Source of the DNA: an uncultured Erysipelotrichaceae bacterium
GTDB lineage: Bacteria > Bacillota_I > Bacilli_A > Erysipelotrichales > Coprobacillaceae
Reading direction: 5' to 3'
Assembly (NCBI GenBank): GCA_900538465.1
Contig: UPXV01000012.1
Coordinates: forward strand, 1 to 64,000
Length of the DNA: 64,000 bases
This document shows positions 17,627 through 27,454 of this stretch, one piece after another. Numbering within the stretch: the first letter of the stretch is position 1; each line of letters begins with the position of its first letter. The notes beneath the pieces were generated by a model. It was not told the DNA's origin. It searched no databases and worked only from the letters and a program-made list of their open reading frames with translations. The translations under genes were made by a program, and so were the position numbers.

Positions 17627-18473
17627 ACTCACATAATTTTAATCTTTTCAATTCATGATAAATTCCATCTTCATCAACACTTTCACAAATTGTTGAAGCA
17701 TATTGTTTTAATTCTTCTACTCCATTTTCCATCACAACTGCATGTTGACAAACTTTGATCATTTCATAATCATTCATACTGTCTCCAAAACCAATTGTAT
17801 CATCCATTGATAATCCTAAATAATCAACAACTTTCTCGACAGCTTTTCCTTTATTTGTTCCTTTGACAATAATTTCACCATTAATCACATCTTGAGAGAA
17901 AATCTCATGAATAATAAAATTAAATTTATGAGATAAAACTTTTTTTGGTTCTTCTAATTTTTCGTAATTATCACACATAAAACATAGTTTTTGAATAGGT
18001 TGAGGATTGTTTTGATATTCTTCTAATGGTTGGATATTAAAGCGATCCTTTTGTTCATTGATAAGTCTTATCAATTCTGAATTCATATTTTGACTATGAG
18101 GATTAATATGATGTCTAACAAACTCTTTATTCATTTCCTCATCTTGAAAAGTCATATGTGTTGCTTCTAAATTATATAAAATATGATTTTTATCAAAAAC
18201 ATGTCTTGCAAGAAGTAAATCTTCTTGGCTTAAACATGATTCGTATATTTTTTGACCATTAATTTCTATATATCCCCCGGCACTACAAATAACACCATCA
18301 AAACCAATTGGCATCAATGAGCGAACGCCAGCTTTATTTCTTCCTGTGCATAAAAAAACATAATGTCCATTTCCTCTTGTTTTGGCAATAGCATCTTTGA
18401 CTCTTTTTGTCACTTCTCCTGTTTTTAATGTTAATGTTCCATCAACATCTAAAAATATGACTTTTTTACCCAT
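17625..18473 (-). CDS. Cof-type HAD phosphatase
   Basis: 282 residues. HAD motif I is LDVDGTLT (about 7-14), motif II is LCTGRN, motif III includes the Lys of VKGTNKGKAV, and motif IV is GFGDSMNDYEM. A type IIB cap lies between motifs II and III. Members dephosphorylate sugar phosphates, pyridoxal phosphate or FMN; substrate unknown. Single gene flanked by terminators. Confidence 0.85.
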   Translation of the reverse strand: MGKKVIFLDVDGTLTLKTGEVTKRVKDAIAKTRGNGHYVFLCTGRNKAGVRSLMPIGFDGVICSAGGYIEINGQKIYESCLSQEDLLLARHVFDKNHILYNLEATHMTFQDEEMNKEFVRHHINPHSQNMNSELIRLINEQKDRFNIQPLEEYQNNPQPIQKLCFMCDNYEKLEEPKKVLSHKFNFIIHEIFSQDVINGEIIVKGTNKGKAVEKVVDYLGLSMDDTIGFGDSMNDYEMIKVCQHAVVMENGVEELKQYASTICESVDEDGIYHELKRLKLCE

Positions 18474-18541
18474 CTTCTCACCTCTTCATTAGTATAAATG
18501 AAATAAAGAAAAAAGAAAAGTTTATTTCATATTTTGAATTT

Positions 18542-18569
18542 AAGGAAAGGGAATGTGTCCCTATTCCTT
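18542..18569 (-). terminator. terminator of the GGDEF gene
   Basis: AAGGAA...GGGA / TCCC...TTCCTT hairpin around the stop of the GGDEF gene. The tail on the minus strand is only moderately T-rich. Confidence 0.5.
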
Positions 18570-20318
18570 AATAACAAAACTATTTTTACCTTTCTTTTTT
18601 GCTTCATATAGTGCTTCATCAGCTTGATTAAAGATATCTTCATATAATCTATCTTCTTTTACAATAACAGCACCTATACTACATTTTAGATGAATATTTT
18701 CTATTTCAACTTGATCTAATTGATACATTAAATCTTCTAACTTTTGTTGAAGATGACTCATATCGATTAAACCTCTCATATAAATTTCAAACTCATCGCC
18801 ACCATAACGACCTATAATATCATTTTCTCTAAACTGTTTCTTTAAAACATCTGAAAAAGCAAGTAAACATTGATCACCAACTGTATGTCCATATTTATCG
18901 TTAATATTTTTAAAATCATCTAAATCTAAAATCATTAAAGTTCCAAATTGTTTTTGATCAAGTAAATGTTTTACCAATTCAATAAAACTATTCTTTTGAT
19001 ATAAACCAGTTAAATCATCTCTTCTTGACTTTTCTTGAAGTTCTTCCACTCTTGCATGTTCTTTAGAATTATCAGTAATTTTATATACAATTCCAATAGG
19101 TTTATGCCCATCAGCAAATAATAAAGAATAATCAATTTTGCACCAATTATAAACTCCATCAGCAAATTTCATTCTCACTTCATAACTATTTTCTATTAGC
19201 CCTTCACTCATCTTTTGAAAAACCTCTGAAACTGTTTGAACATCATCAGGATAAATTAAATCAGAATGATGCAAAGTCTCTTTAAAATTTTCAAAAACCA
19301 ATTTTTTTAAACTCAACATTTTTTGAGCGTTTGAAGTAAATCTTAAAATATCTTTCTTAATATCATATTCAGCAACAACAACATCACTAAATTTAGCCAA
19401 TAATTGAAAACGTTTCTCATTAATATTTTTCTTTCTTTGATCACGATAAACCAAATATAATAACGCTATCATTGTTAAACCAATAATAGTCAAAATAAAT
19501 CCTGTTAAAAAACTTAATTCATAAAAAATCTTTGAACTAAACGTTGTTAATTCTTGACTATCGGATACAGAAAATAAATACCAATTATTATATGACAAAG
19601 GCATATAACTTGCATAATATTTTTCATTATCCAAAATCAACATCTGTCCACCAGTCTTACCCGCTTTTATAGCATCTAAGATTTTATTTATTTCTTGAGG
19701 ATCTTTAGCAACATTTTTTAAATTTTCTACTGCATTAACTGACAAACTAGAAATTGTATTTCCACTATTATCAATAAGATACCACTCTATATCATCTTTA
19801 AGAAAACCTGTTTGTGAAGTTGATAAGAATATCGAATTATCTAACAGTGAATAAATGATTCCATCTAATTTATGATTCACTTCTACTGGCATCATCATAA
19901 TAATATAATTTGAATTTTGGTCTTGTTTATAATATTTATGAATATAAAATTGATTTAATTTTAAATCCTTGATATCCTTAAACTCTTGATCATTTGTCAT
20001 TTTTTGAAGTTTTCCTAATGAGAGATAATCAATATTATAATCAAGGCTTAAAGCACTCATTTGTTTAATTTTATTTTGTATTTCTTTTTCATTATCATAT
20101 GAACCTAAAGCAATCGCACTCATTGTATTGTTAGCTTCATGGATATGAGTTTCTAATTCTACTTTTTGTGTTTTATTAAAAGACTCTAAATTTTTTGATG
20201 CTAAAATATCAAAAGACGCTTCTAATCTTTTGCGATATGACACAACTAAAATAGAAAAACTGCAAATACATATTGCAATAATTGATATAATAACTATCAT
20301 TTTCTTTTTTAGGTTCAT
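18561..20318 (-). CDS. membrane diguanylate cyclase with sensor and PAS domains
   Basis: About 585 residues: membrane helix near 5-27, an outer Cache-type sensor domain (about 30-265), a second helix (about 270-295), a PAS domain (about 305-425) and a GGDEF domain (about 430-585). The active site RYGGDEFE is intact, so it should make c-di-GMP from two GTP in response to an outside signal. The DLDDFKNINDKYGH region is also complete. The start at 20318 follows GAGGTGAAAGCC. Confidence 0.9.
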   Translation of the reverse strand: MNLKKKMIVIISIIAICICSFSILVVSYRKRLEASFDILASKNLESFNKTQKVELETHIHEANNTMSAIALGSYDNEKEIQNKIKQMSALSLDYNIDYLSLGKLQKMTNDQEFKDIKDLKLNQFYIHKYYKQDQNSNYIIMMMPVEVNHKLDGIIYSLLDNSIFLSTSQTGFLKDDIEWYLIDNSGNTISSLSVNAVENLKNVAKDPQEINKILDAIKAGKTGGQMLILDNEKYYASYMPLSYNNWYLFSVSDSQELTTFSSKIFYELSFLTGFILTIIGLTMIALLYLVYRDQRKKNINEKRFQLLAKFSDVVVAEYDIKKDILRFTSNAQKMLSLKKLVFENFKETLHHSDLIYPDDVQTVSEVFQKMSEGLIENSYEVRMKFADGVYNWCKIDYSLLFADGHKPIGIVYKITDNSKEHARVEELQEKSRRDDLTGLYQKNSFIELVKHLLDQKQFGTLMILDLDDFKNINDKYGHTVGDQCLLAFSDVLKKQFRENDIIGRYGGDEFEIYMRGLIDMSHLQQKLEDLMYQLDQVEIENIHLKCSIGAVIVKEDRLYEDIFNQADEALYEAKKKGKNSFVIKE

Positions 20319-20411
20319 GGCTTTCACCTCTTTTGGGATACCTCTTTATGTCATTATATCCCTTTTTGTAGCTAAAATCAAAAAAAGGGTTCATCTTTCA
20401 AAAGATTTTCC

Positions 20412-20801
20412 CTATTCGTAACATTCAATCAATCTATCTAACTTCTCAATAATGTCATGAAACTCATCTAAAGTGAGCGATTTGACCAATTCATCATTAT
20501 TATCTTTGATAATTCTTTTCATTTGTGGATAAAGTTTTTGTGTTGTATCACTTAAATAAAGTTTATCATTTTTAATAACAATAAAATCTTTTTCCACCAA
20601 ATGTTTTAATATCAATTTTAATAATCTCACATCAATCTTTGTTTCTGCTTCTAATTCTTCAATAGACAATCCTTCTGCATAATGTAATGCGAGGATAATT
20701 TCATAATCTTCATAAGTTAAATGATATTTTTCCAATAACTTATTCATACGATTTCTTCGTAACCCGTACAAAATAGCAACTCTTTTTTCAATCCTATCCA
20801 T
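20412..20801 (-). CDS. MarR-like winged-helix regulator
   Basis: About 129 residues. A central winged helix (LSIEELEAETKIDVRLLKLILKHLVEKDFI, about 47-76, with the wing VIKNDKLYLSD) is flanked by helices, as in MarR proteins. The C-terminal helix would form the dimer. The start at 20801 follows AAAGGTGATAAAA. It ends 94 bp upstream of the GGDEF gene, same strand, so it could affect it. Ligand unknown. Confidence 0.65.
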   Translation of the reverse strand: MDRIEKRVAILYGLRRNRMNKLLEKYHLTYEDYEIILALHYAEGLSIEELEAETKIDVRLLKLILKHLVEKDFIVIKNDKLYLSDTTQKLYPQMKRIIKDNNDELVKSLTLDEFHDIIEKLDRLIECYE

Positions 20802-20884
20802 TTTTATCACCTTTCTTATTGTCGCTTTATCTCATGAATTAAATGTTCACTTTATATCCTTACACAAATGTGATGATTGTTTGA

Positions 20885-20961
20885 TGGTGCCGACAACGGG
20901 AATCGAACCTGCAACCTGACCATTACGAGTGGCCTGCTCTACCAGTTGGAGCTATGTCGGC
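20885..20961 (-). tRNA. tRNA-Thr (anticodon CGT)
   Basis: Full cloverleaf on the minus strand: acceptor GCCGACA / TGTCGGC, D stem GCTC / GAGC, anticodon stem GGCCA / TGGTC around loop CTCGTAA (anticodon CGT, reads ACG), T loop TTCGATT, discriminator A and encoded CCA. The T stem has one A-C mismatch at its middle pair (51-63). Confidence 0.93.
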
Positions 20962-21014
20962 ATATCTCTATTATAACGCAAAGATATTGAAATTTCTATG
21001 TTTAATAAAAAAAT

Positions 21015-21037
21015 ACCAAAGGAGTTATTCCTTTGGT
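21015..21037 (-). terminator. terminator of the ECF S-component gene
   Basis: ACCAAAGGA / TCCTTTGGT hairpin with a long T-run on the minus strand. It overlaps the stop codon region. Confidence 0.8.
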
Positions 21038-21612
21038 GCTAATTGTTTTAAAATTCCATTTGATTTTAAACGTGGTGCAATTGCAATATAAATACCTGAA
21101 GAAATTATTACTGCTAACAAAGCATTAATAGAAGTTGTTATGGCATTCCAAGAAGCCAAAGCTTTTGCCGCTTTGTCAGGCGCACCTAAAATCAATGTTG
21201 TATAAAAATAAGAAAAAATGGGTTCTCCCACAACATTAAATAACATACCTGCAATAGTTGAAAGAATGACAGCTTGATATAATTTTTTACCTTCTAAATG
21301 TTGAATATGGAAAACTCTATGTGCAACAAGTCCTGTCACAATTCCAATTCCCAATTTCAAGATAATTGTCTTTGGTGCCACAATAACATAAGTTGGATCC
21401 AATAAATCTCCAATGCCCATACCAATTGCACCAGCAACACCCCCTGGAATTCCACCTAACAACAATGCCGCTAAAACACAAAACGTATTTCCTAAATGAA
21501 AAGAAGTTACACCACCAGGTGTTGGTATTTTAATTTGCATAAATGTAAATGCCACATAACAAAGGGCTGCCATTAACCCTATCACTGTGATTTTTAAAGT
21601 TTTATTGTTCAT
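21025..21612 (-). CDS. ECF transporter S component, probably vitamin B6-related
   Basis: 195 residues with about six membrane helices. The pattern near the N-terminus (ALCYVAFTFMQIKIPTPGG, then FHLGNTFCVLAALLLGG) is typical of ECF substrate-binding subunits, which use a shared energising module encoded elsewhere. Ligand choice is by context: a divergent PLP-binding PdxR-type regulator shares the promoter region, and PdxR proteins are known to control pyridoxine uptake genes such as PdxU. Other vitamins are not excluded. Confidence 0.8.
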   Translation of the reverse strand: MNNKTLKITVIGLMAALCYVAFTFMQIKIPTPGGVTSFHLGNTFCVLAALLLGGIPGGVAGAIGMGIGDLLDPTYVIVAPKTIILKLGIGIVTGLVAHRVFHIQHLEGKKLYQAVILSTIAGMLFNVVGEPIFSYFYTTLILGAPDKAAKALASWNAITTSINALLAVIISSGIYIAIAPRLKSNGILKQLAPKE

Positions 21613-21643
21613 AATTATTCCCCCTCTTTTGACTTTATCCTAG

Positions 21644-21700
21644 TATATAACTAATGTGGTTATATAGAAATATCCAGTTTTATATTTTTTTATATAACCA
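21644..21700. promoter_or_regulatory. operator repeats of the PdxR-like regulator
   Basis: Three related 10-mers: TATATAACTA at 21644, TGGTTATATA (inverted) at 21657 and TATATAACCA at 21691. This is two direct copies plus one inverted copy in the 120-bp divergent spacer. The arrangement is known for MocR/PdxR family operators. A TATAAT -10 for the regulator lies at 21708-21713. Confidence 0.65.
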
Positions 21701-21731
21701 GATTTGATATAATACCTATGAGGTGACACAT

Positions 21732-23111
21732 ATGTTAACATACACATTTCCTAACATTCTTGATATTCCTATGTATGAATATCTTTATCAATGTATTAAA
21801 CAAGATATTATTCATCAAAAATTGAAACCAAATGAAAAATTACCTTCCAAAAGAAGTTTTGCGAAACATCAAAATGTAAGTTTAATTACTATTGAAAATG
21901 CTTATAATCAATTATTAATTGAAGGTTATATTTATTCTATTGAAAAAAAAGGATATTTTGTAAGTGATATTGAATATCCTCATCAACCTTTGCAAGATCC
22001 TATTTCTTTAAACAATCAAAAAAAAGAAAATTATCTCATTGATTTAAAGAATAATTCTGTTTCACCAACCCACTTCCCTTTTTCTACTTGGTCAAAACTT
22101 ACAAGACAGGTTTTATCCTCTCAAGATGAAGCCTTGCTGAAACGTTCTCCCCAACAGGGATGCGATGTTTTAAGAGAAGCTATCGCTAAACATCTTTATG
22201 CTTTTTCTGGTATGAGTGTATCTTCGTCTCAAATCATTATTGGTGCCGGGACAGAATACCTCTATAATATGGTTATTCAGCTCTTAGGCAGAGACCAAAT
22301 TTATGCCGTAGAAAATCCTGGGCACCACAGTATTTCACAAGTCTATCAACTCAATCAAATTCAATATCAGTATATTCCCTTAGACCAATATGGTTTATCA
22401 GTAGATAAGTTAATGCAAAGTCATGCGAATGTTGTCCATATTTCACCAGCTCACCATTATCCTACAGGTATTACAATGCCTATTCAAAGACGTTTAGAAT
22501 TGCTTCAGTGGGCCAATCAAAATCAAGGATACATTATAGAAGATGATTATGATAGTGAATTCCGTTTACGTGGAAAACCTATATCTACACTATTTCAAAC
22601 TGATCAAAATGAACGTGTTATTTATATGAACACTTTTTCAAAAACACTTTCACCTTCTTTTCGTATGAGTTATATGATTCTTCCTCCACATTTGGTTCAA
22701 CTTTACCAAAAAAAATTAGGATTTTATGCATGTAGTGTTTCAAGCTTTGAACAAATTATTCTCGCTAATTATATTCAAAAAGGTTATTTTGAAAAACACA
22801 TTAATCGTATGCGTAATTTATATAAATCAATTAGAAATGATTTTTTAAATCAACTTTCTCAAAGTCCAATTTCACATAAAATTTCTATCACTGAAGAAAA
22901 TGCCGGACTTCATTTTCTATTGCATTTCCCTAAACATTTTCAAGATCAAACCATTATTCATAAAGCTTCTCAAATAGGTTTACATATTGCAACTCTTTCT
23001 CAATTTTATGAACAACCTTTTGATTCACATACACTTGTCATTAATTATTCAGGTTTATCTAAACAAGATATACCAAAAGCTGTTGAATTGTTAGCTCAAC
23101 TCTTTGCATAG
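21732..23111 (+). CDS. pdxR: MocR/PdxR-family PLP-dependent regulator
   Basis: About 459 residues. The N-terminal GntR-type winged helix (about 10-75, with LPSKRSFAKHQNVSLITIENAYNQL) is fused to a fold-type I aminotransferase domain. That domain shows GAGTEYLYNMV, SPAHHYPTG, EDDYDSEF and the PLP lysine in TFSKTLSPSFRMSY. In PdxR, PLP bound here reports vitamin B6 status. The start at 21732 follows GAGGTGA. It lies divergent to an ECF S component with shared operator repeats. The specific name PdxR rather than another MocR is an inference. Confidence 0.82.
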   Translation: MLTYTFPNILDIPMYEYLYQCIKQDIIHQKLKPNEKLPSKRSFAKHQNVSLITIENAYNQLLIEGYIYSIEKKGYFVSDIEYPHQPLQDPISLNNQKKENYLIDLKNNSVSPTHFPFSTWSKLTRQVLSSQDEALLKRSPQQGCDVLREAIAKHLYAFSGMSVSSSQIIIGAGTEYLYNMVIQLLGRDQIYAVENPGHHSISQVYQLNQIQYQYIPLDQYGLSVDKLMQSHANVVHISPAHHYPTGITMPIQRRLELLQWANQNQGYIIEDDYDSEFRLRGKPISTLFQTDQNERVIYMNTFSKTLSPSFRMSYMILPPHLVQLYQKKLGFYACSVSSFEQIILANYIQKGYFEKHINRMRNLYKSIRNDFLNQLSQSPISHKISITEENAGLHFLLHFPKHFQDQTIIHKASQIGLHIATLSQFYEQPFDSHTLVINYSGLSKQDIPKAVELLAQLFA

Positions 23112-23139
23112 AAAAAATAAGCATTTCTGCTTATTTTTT
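23112..23139. terminator. bidirectional terminator
   Basis: AAAAAATAAGCA-TTTC-TGCTTATTTTTT between the convergent PdxR-like gene and the 1400-residue signalling gene. Confidence 0.8.
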
Positions 23140-26100
23140 TCTATATCTCTTCATTCTATATTGATTTTCATCAGCTTTTTGATAAAGCGTGTCAAAATGA
23201 TGAGGACCTTCCTTAGAATAGGCAATTCCAATAGAACATGATAAATCATATTTTTGATTCTTTACAAAATAACTTAAATGAATATTATCATTAATTCTTT
23301 GTGCCATATTTACAACATCTTGACTATTCTCAAAATGATCAACAATAATAATAAACTCATCACCACCCATACGACCAACAATACCTCTATCATCAACAAC
23401 ACGTTGTAATACATCTGCAATATTCTTTAACGTTTCATCTCCATAAGCATGTCCAAATGTATCATTAATAAGTTTAAAATTATCAACATCAATCATAAGC
23501 ATTGCGATAGACTTATAATGAGCAACATTTTCTACATAGTTTCGTATAACTTGTCTTGTATAAAGACCTGTCAATTCATCATGACGAACTTTAAACTCTA
23601 ATGAAAGTTCATAACGTTTCTTTTCATCAATATCTCTAATTGTTGCAAATGCACAAATATCTTGACTATCTACTGGTGAATAAAGATTGATATCAACTTC
23701 ATACCATCTTTTTTCATCTACTCCAAGTTCAAATTCATTTGATATAAATGTTAATCCATCTCTATAATCCTTTTTTAATTTTTCAATATTAAATTCTTTT
23801 TTAAATCTATTTGCATCTTTTTTATCAACAACATTTTCTATAACCATTTCTAAAAAAGTTGTATATGAATAATCATTCACATTTTGGAATATATTCTTTT
23901 CTTCATTAAAAATAATACTGTTTTGACTGAGATTTATATCATAATAAATACGAGAGCGATGAAACAAAGATTCATAATATTGTTCACGTTGAATTTTCAA
24001 TTTGTTTTCATAAACCTCATTCACATCTTCACCAACACCAATCGCATGATCAGGTTTTCCAAACTCATCAAAAACAACTTGATATGAAATATGCAACCAT
24101 TTATAAACGCCATCTTTTCTTAAACTTTTAAACAAATAATCACAATCAATACCTTTTGAAACCTTTTTATAAAATTCTAGATAACCTTCTTGATAATCTA
24201 GATGAACAATATCATTTTCTATAAAGTACTCAGGAACATTATCAACCAATTGTGCAAATCCATCTTCATCTTGAATTTTCTTTGAACGATATAATTGCTT
24301 TGTTTTGATATTATAGTCCCATAAACGCATACTCGTCTGTTCAAAAGCCAAACGATAACGCATTTCTGAAACTTTTAATTCTTGAATATGAGAAATACGT
24401 TCACTAATATCATTAAAGGTCATCACAACTGTTGGTTTATCCTGTGATAAATATTGCATACGGACTTCTAATGTCAAATGCAAGCCATCAGCTCTCACTC
24501 CCTGATAAGTTCCATCTTGGATACATCCTTTAGAAATTGTTGTTTTTATCGCTTCAAGAACCTGAATTTGAGACTCTTTCTCAAACAAATCTAAAACTGA
24601 TATTTCTTGAATATTTTTATCAATTCCATATAACTGATAAAAACCAACGTTGGCTATTTTAGGTTGGATTTGATGTTGAACAACCTCAACCAATAAAATA
24701 CCACCAAAACTATTATCCATAATTGTTTGATACAATTCATTTTTACCCTTTAATTCTTGAGCATAATATTGAGTGCTTATAAAAGCGTGTATATATTTAC
24801 TGACCTCAATAAAAACAGCTTTTTCATTTTCAGTTAGATAACGAACACGAGTATTCACAAAAACAATATCTCCTATATACTCATGATTTTTTATAATAGG
24901 AATACAGCACATACTATGAATATCACCATAAATATAGTCACGTGTGAATAAATGAAATTGGTCTTGACTTGTCAAACAAATAACACCTTGATTTTTCTTA
25001 TAATCTTGTTGAATAGTCATTTTTTCTTGATTTGTCAATTCATTGATTTGACTAGGAATATGAAGCGATTGATTATCTTGATAATAAACTTCAATTTGGG
25101 CCAGGTCTTGATTTCTAATTACAGCATATGCCATATCAAAACATAATCCCTGTGCGATATCTTTATAAATTTGATGAATGGATAAATGAACACCTTTTTG
25201 TGCATCAATCGTTAACAATGCATTTAAAACAATTTCATTTAATTTTTCATTCGTAATATCACGAATCACGCCAATAGCAGCAATAGCTTTATGCTTCTCA
25301 TCATAAACTGTATGAGAAACAGCTTCATACCATTGATAACCTTCATGTGAAAAATAAGGATGTGCACGGAAACGACATTTTACTTCTTGACGACCAGATA
25401 ACAAATCCAATGCAATATGAACATCATGAGGGTGAATATGATATCCTTCTTGAATTCTTCTAGTATAATTAGGAATTTCAATTTTATTTAATCTTCCTTG
25501 TGTTGGTGAAATACGTGAATCATAATATTTCATACTATCTGTCTTGAAATCATACTCAAAAATTTGTGCATCAAGCTTTAAAAAAGCACTTCGATACCAT
25601 TCCACATCATTCACTCTATACATTTGATGCAATAAATCTTCAACATTTACAATAGATTCAATGCGATCTTTTTGATCTCCTTTTAATATATGTTCATCAG
25701 CATAAATACCAAACATTGTTTGTTGATCAACTGGTCGACTATAATAATATCCCTGTGCTCTTAAACAGCCAATTGATTTTAGAAAATCAATTTGTTTCTT
25801 TGTTTCAACGCCTTCTGCAATCACAAAAAGATCCAATTTTCTTGCCATAATCACAACTGATTCCAAGATTTTTTCACTTTTCCCAGAAGTCTGTAAATCT
25901 TTTAAGAACTTTAAATCTATTTTTAATACATCTACAGGAACTTCCTTTAACATATTCAATGAAGAATAACCACTTCCAAAATCATCCATCAAAATACGAA
26001 ATCCACGTTTTCTTAATCGTTCTACAACCTCAATAAGTTGTTTTGGATCTTGGGTATAAGCTGTTTCTGTAATTTCTAATCTCAATAAAGAAACAGGAAC

Positions 26101-27333
26101 TTGATATTTTTCAAGTAACACTATCAAATGTTCTTCAATATTCATATAAAGTTCAACTCTTGAAACATTGATAGAAACCGGCAAAACCTGATAGCCTTGA
26201 TTCATCAAATCACGCAAATCCTTACAGACTTCCTCCCACATATAGAAGTCAACTTGGGAAATAAAACCATTAGCCTCAAATAAAGGAATAAATTCATTAG
26301 GTGGAATAATCCCTCTTGTTGGATGTAGCCATCTCACCAATGCTTCAAAACCTATAACACTTCCCGTTTCTATATTATATTTTGGTTGATAAAAGGGAAC
26401 AAATTGTCCTTGTGACAAAGCTGATTCCATTTCATTAATCATTGTTTGTTGTTCTATAATATTTTGTCTTAATGATTCCTGATAAATTTTATAACTGGTT
26501 TGATAATTTCCTTTCATACTTTTAGCAGTCATCATTGCTCGATCACACATAACACTTACTGGTAAAGTTTTATCTGTAATTGGGTAAATTCCAAAACTTA
26601 ATACAACTTTAATACTCAATGTTTCAATTTTATGATCAAAAAGATGAATTAACTCTTCATATCTTAATCCTTCTCTTTCCATCAATATTACAAAAACATC
26701 ACTATGCAGCCTTCCCATAATCCAATCATTTTTGATTGAAAAATCCAAATATATTTTTGCGACATATTGTAATAACTTATCCCCACCAGATGTTCCGTAC
26801 AAGTCATTAATCACTTTAAAACGATCAATATCAAAACAAACCAAATCATATTCTTTTTGTGGATTTTGATTCAAGATATATTGAGCTTCACTTAAGAAAA
26901 AATCTTTATTATAGACATCTGTTAAAATATCTCTTTCAAATAAATTATTATAAATATGACTTTTATAAATACGATGAACACTTCTTATTCGTTGTAAAAG
27001 TTCTTCTTTTTGAATTGGTTTTTTTAAATAATCAGTTCCACCCATCTCAAAACAACGTTTTTCAAGATGAACATCATCTTTTCCTAATACAAAAATAGGT
27101 AAGCTTGCTAATCTTAGATATTTTTTCATGAAATGAGCAATATCAAAATTTTCATCAAAGTCATCAATATCAATAATCATGAATGACAACAACAATTCAT
27201 TAGCAAGTATATTTTTAACTTCATTAACATCTTGAACAAAATGAACAATAAATTGAGATTCAAGTTCCTTTCTTATATCCTTCAAGTATTCAAGATTCCG
27301 ACCAGCAAACAATATATGTTCATGATTTTTCAT
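23131..27333 (-). CDS. 1400-residue c-di-GMP hub (REC-like, GGDEF*, EAL, PAS/GAF, GGDEF)
   Basis: Order read from motifs: receiver-like domain (1-120, IIDIDDF near 53 and K105 of KKPI), a GGDEF domain (about 138-285) whose signature site reads GRLHSDVF and is degenerate, an EAL domain (about 297-550) with EALVRW near 330, MDDFGSGYSSL near 449 and AEGVET all present, PAS-like regions, a GAF-like region (about 720-870), more PAS regions, and a C-terminal GGDEF with intact RMGGDEF near 1322. The EAL should cleave and the last GGDEF should make c-di-GMP. No membrane helix is evident, so it is cytosolic. Confidence 0.9.
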   Translation of the reverse strand: MKNHEHILFAGRNLEYLKDIRKELESQFIVHFVQDVNEVKNILANELLLSFMIIDIDDFDENFDIAHFMKKYLRLASLPIFVLGKDDVHLEKRCFEMGGTDYLKKPIQKEELLQRIRSVHRIYKSHIYNNLFERDILTDVYNKDFFLSEAQYILNQNPQKEYDLVCFDIDRFKVINDLYGTSGGDKLLQYVAKIYLDFSIKNDWIMGRLHSDVFVILMEREGLRYEELIHLFDHKIETLSIKVVLSFGIYPITDKTLPVSVMCDRAMMTAKSMKGNYQTSYKIYQESLRQNIIEQQTMINEMESALSQGQFVPFYQPKYNIETGSVIGFEALVRWLHPTRGIIPPNEFIPLFEANGFISQVDFYMWEEVCKDLRDLMNQGYQVLPVSINVSRVELYMNIEEHLIVLLEKYQVPVSLLRLEITETAYTQDPKQLIEVVERLRKRGFRILMDDFGSGYSSLNMLKEVPVDVLKIDLKFLKDLQTSGKSEKILESVVIMARKLDLFVIAEGVETKKQIDFLKSIGCLRAQGYYYSRPVDQQTMFGIYADEHILKGDQKDRIESIVNVEDLLHQMYRVNDVEWYRSAFLKLDAQIFEYDFKTDSMKYYDSRISPTQGRLNKIEIPNYTRRIQEGYHIHPHDVHIALDLLSGRQEVKCRFRAHPYFSHEGYQWYEAVSHTVYDEKHKAIAAIGVIRDITNEKLNEIVLNALLTIDAQKGVHLSIHQIYKDIAQGLCFDMAYAVIRNQDLAQIEVYYQDNQSLHIPSQINELTNQEKMTIQQDYKKNQGVICLTSQDQFHLFTRDYIYGDIHSMCCIPIIKNHEYIGDIVFVNTRVRYLTENEKAVFIEVSKYIHAFISTQYYAQELKGKNELYQTIMDNSFGGILLVEVVQHQIQPKIANVGFYQLYGIDKNIQEISVLDLFEKESQIQVLEAIKTTISKGCIQDGTYQGVRADGLHLTLEVRMQYLSQDKPTVVMTFNDISERISHIQELKVSEMRYRLAFEQTSMRLWDYNIKTKQLYRSKKIQDEDGFAQLVDNVPEYFIENDIVHLDYQEGYLEFYKKVSKGIDCDYLFKSLRKDGVYKWLHISYQVVFDEFGKPDHAIGVGEDVNEVYENKLKIQREQYYESLFHRSRIYYDINLSQNSIIFNEEKNIFQNVNDYSYTTFLEMVIENVVDKKDANRFKKEFNIEKLKKDYRDGLTFISNEFELGVDEKRWYEVDINLYSPVDSQDICAFATIRDIDEKKRYELSLEFKVRHDELTGLYTRQVIRNYVENVAHYKSIAMLMIDVDNFKLINDTFGHAYGDETLKNIADVLQRVVDDRGIVGRMGGDEFIIIVDHFENSQDVVNMAQRINDNIHLSYFVKNQKYDLSCSIGIAYSKEGPHHFDTLYQKADENQYRMKRYRKK

Positions 27334-27454
27334 ACTGATCCTCCTTTGCTAAAAATGTATGTTTTATTATAGCATACTTTCCTATGAAAAATCATCATTC
27401 TCAATGACCTTTGATCCTCACTTTACTGACTTATTTCGACTTTCATTTTTATAT

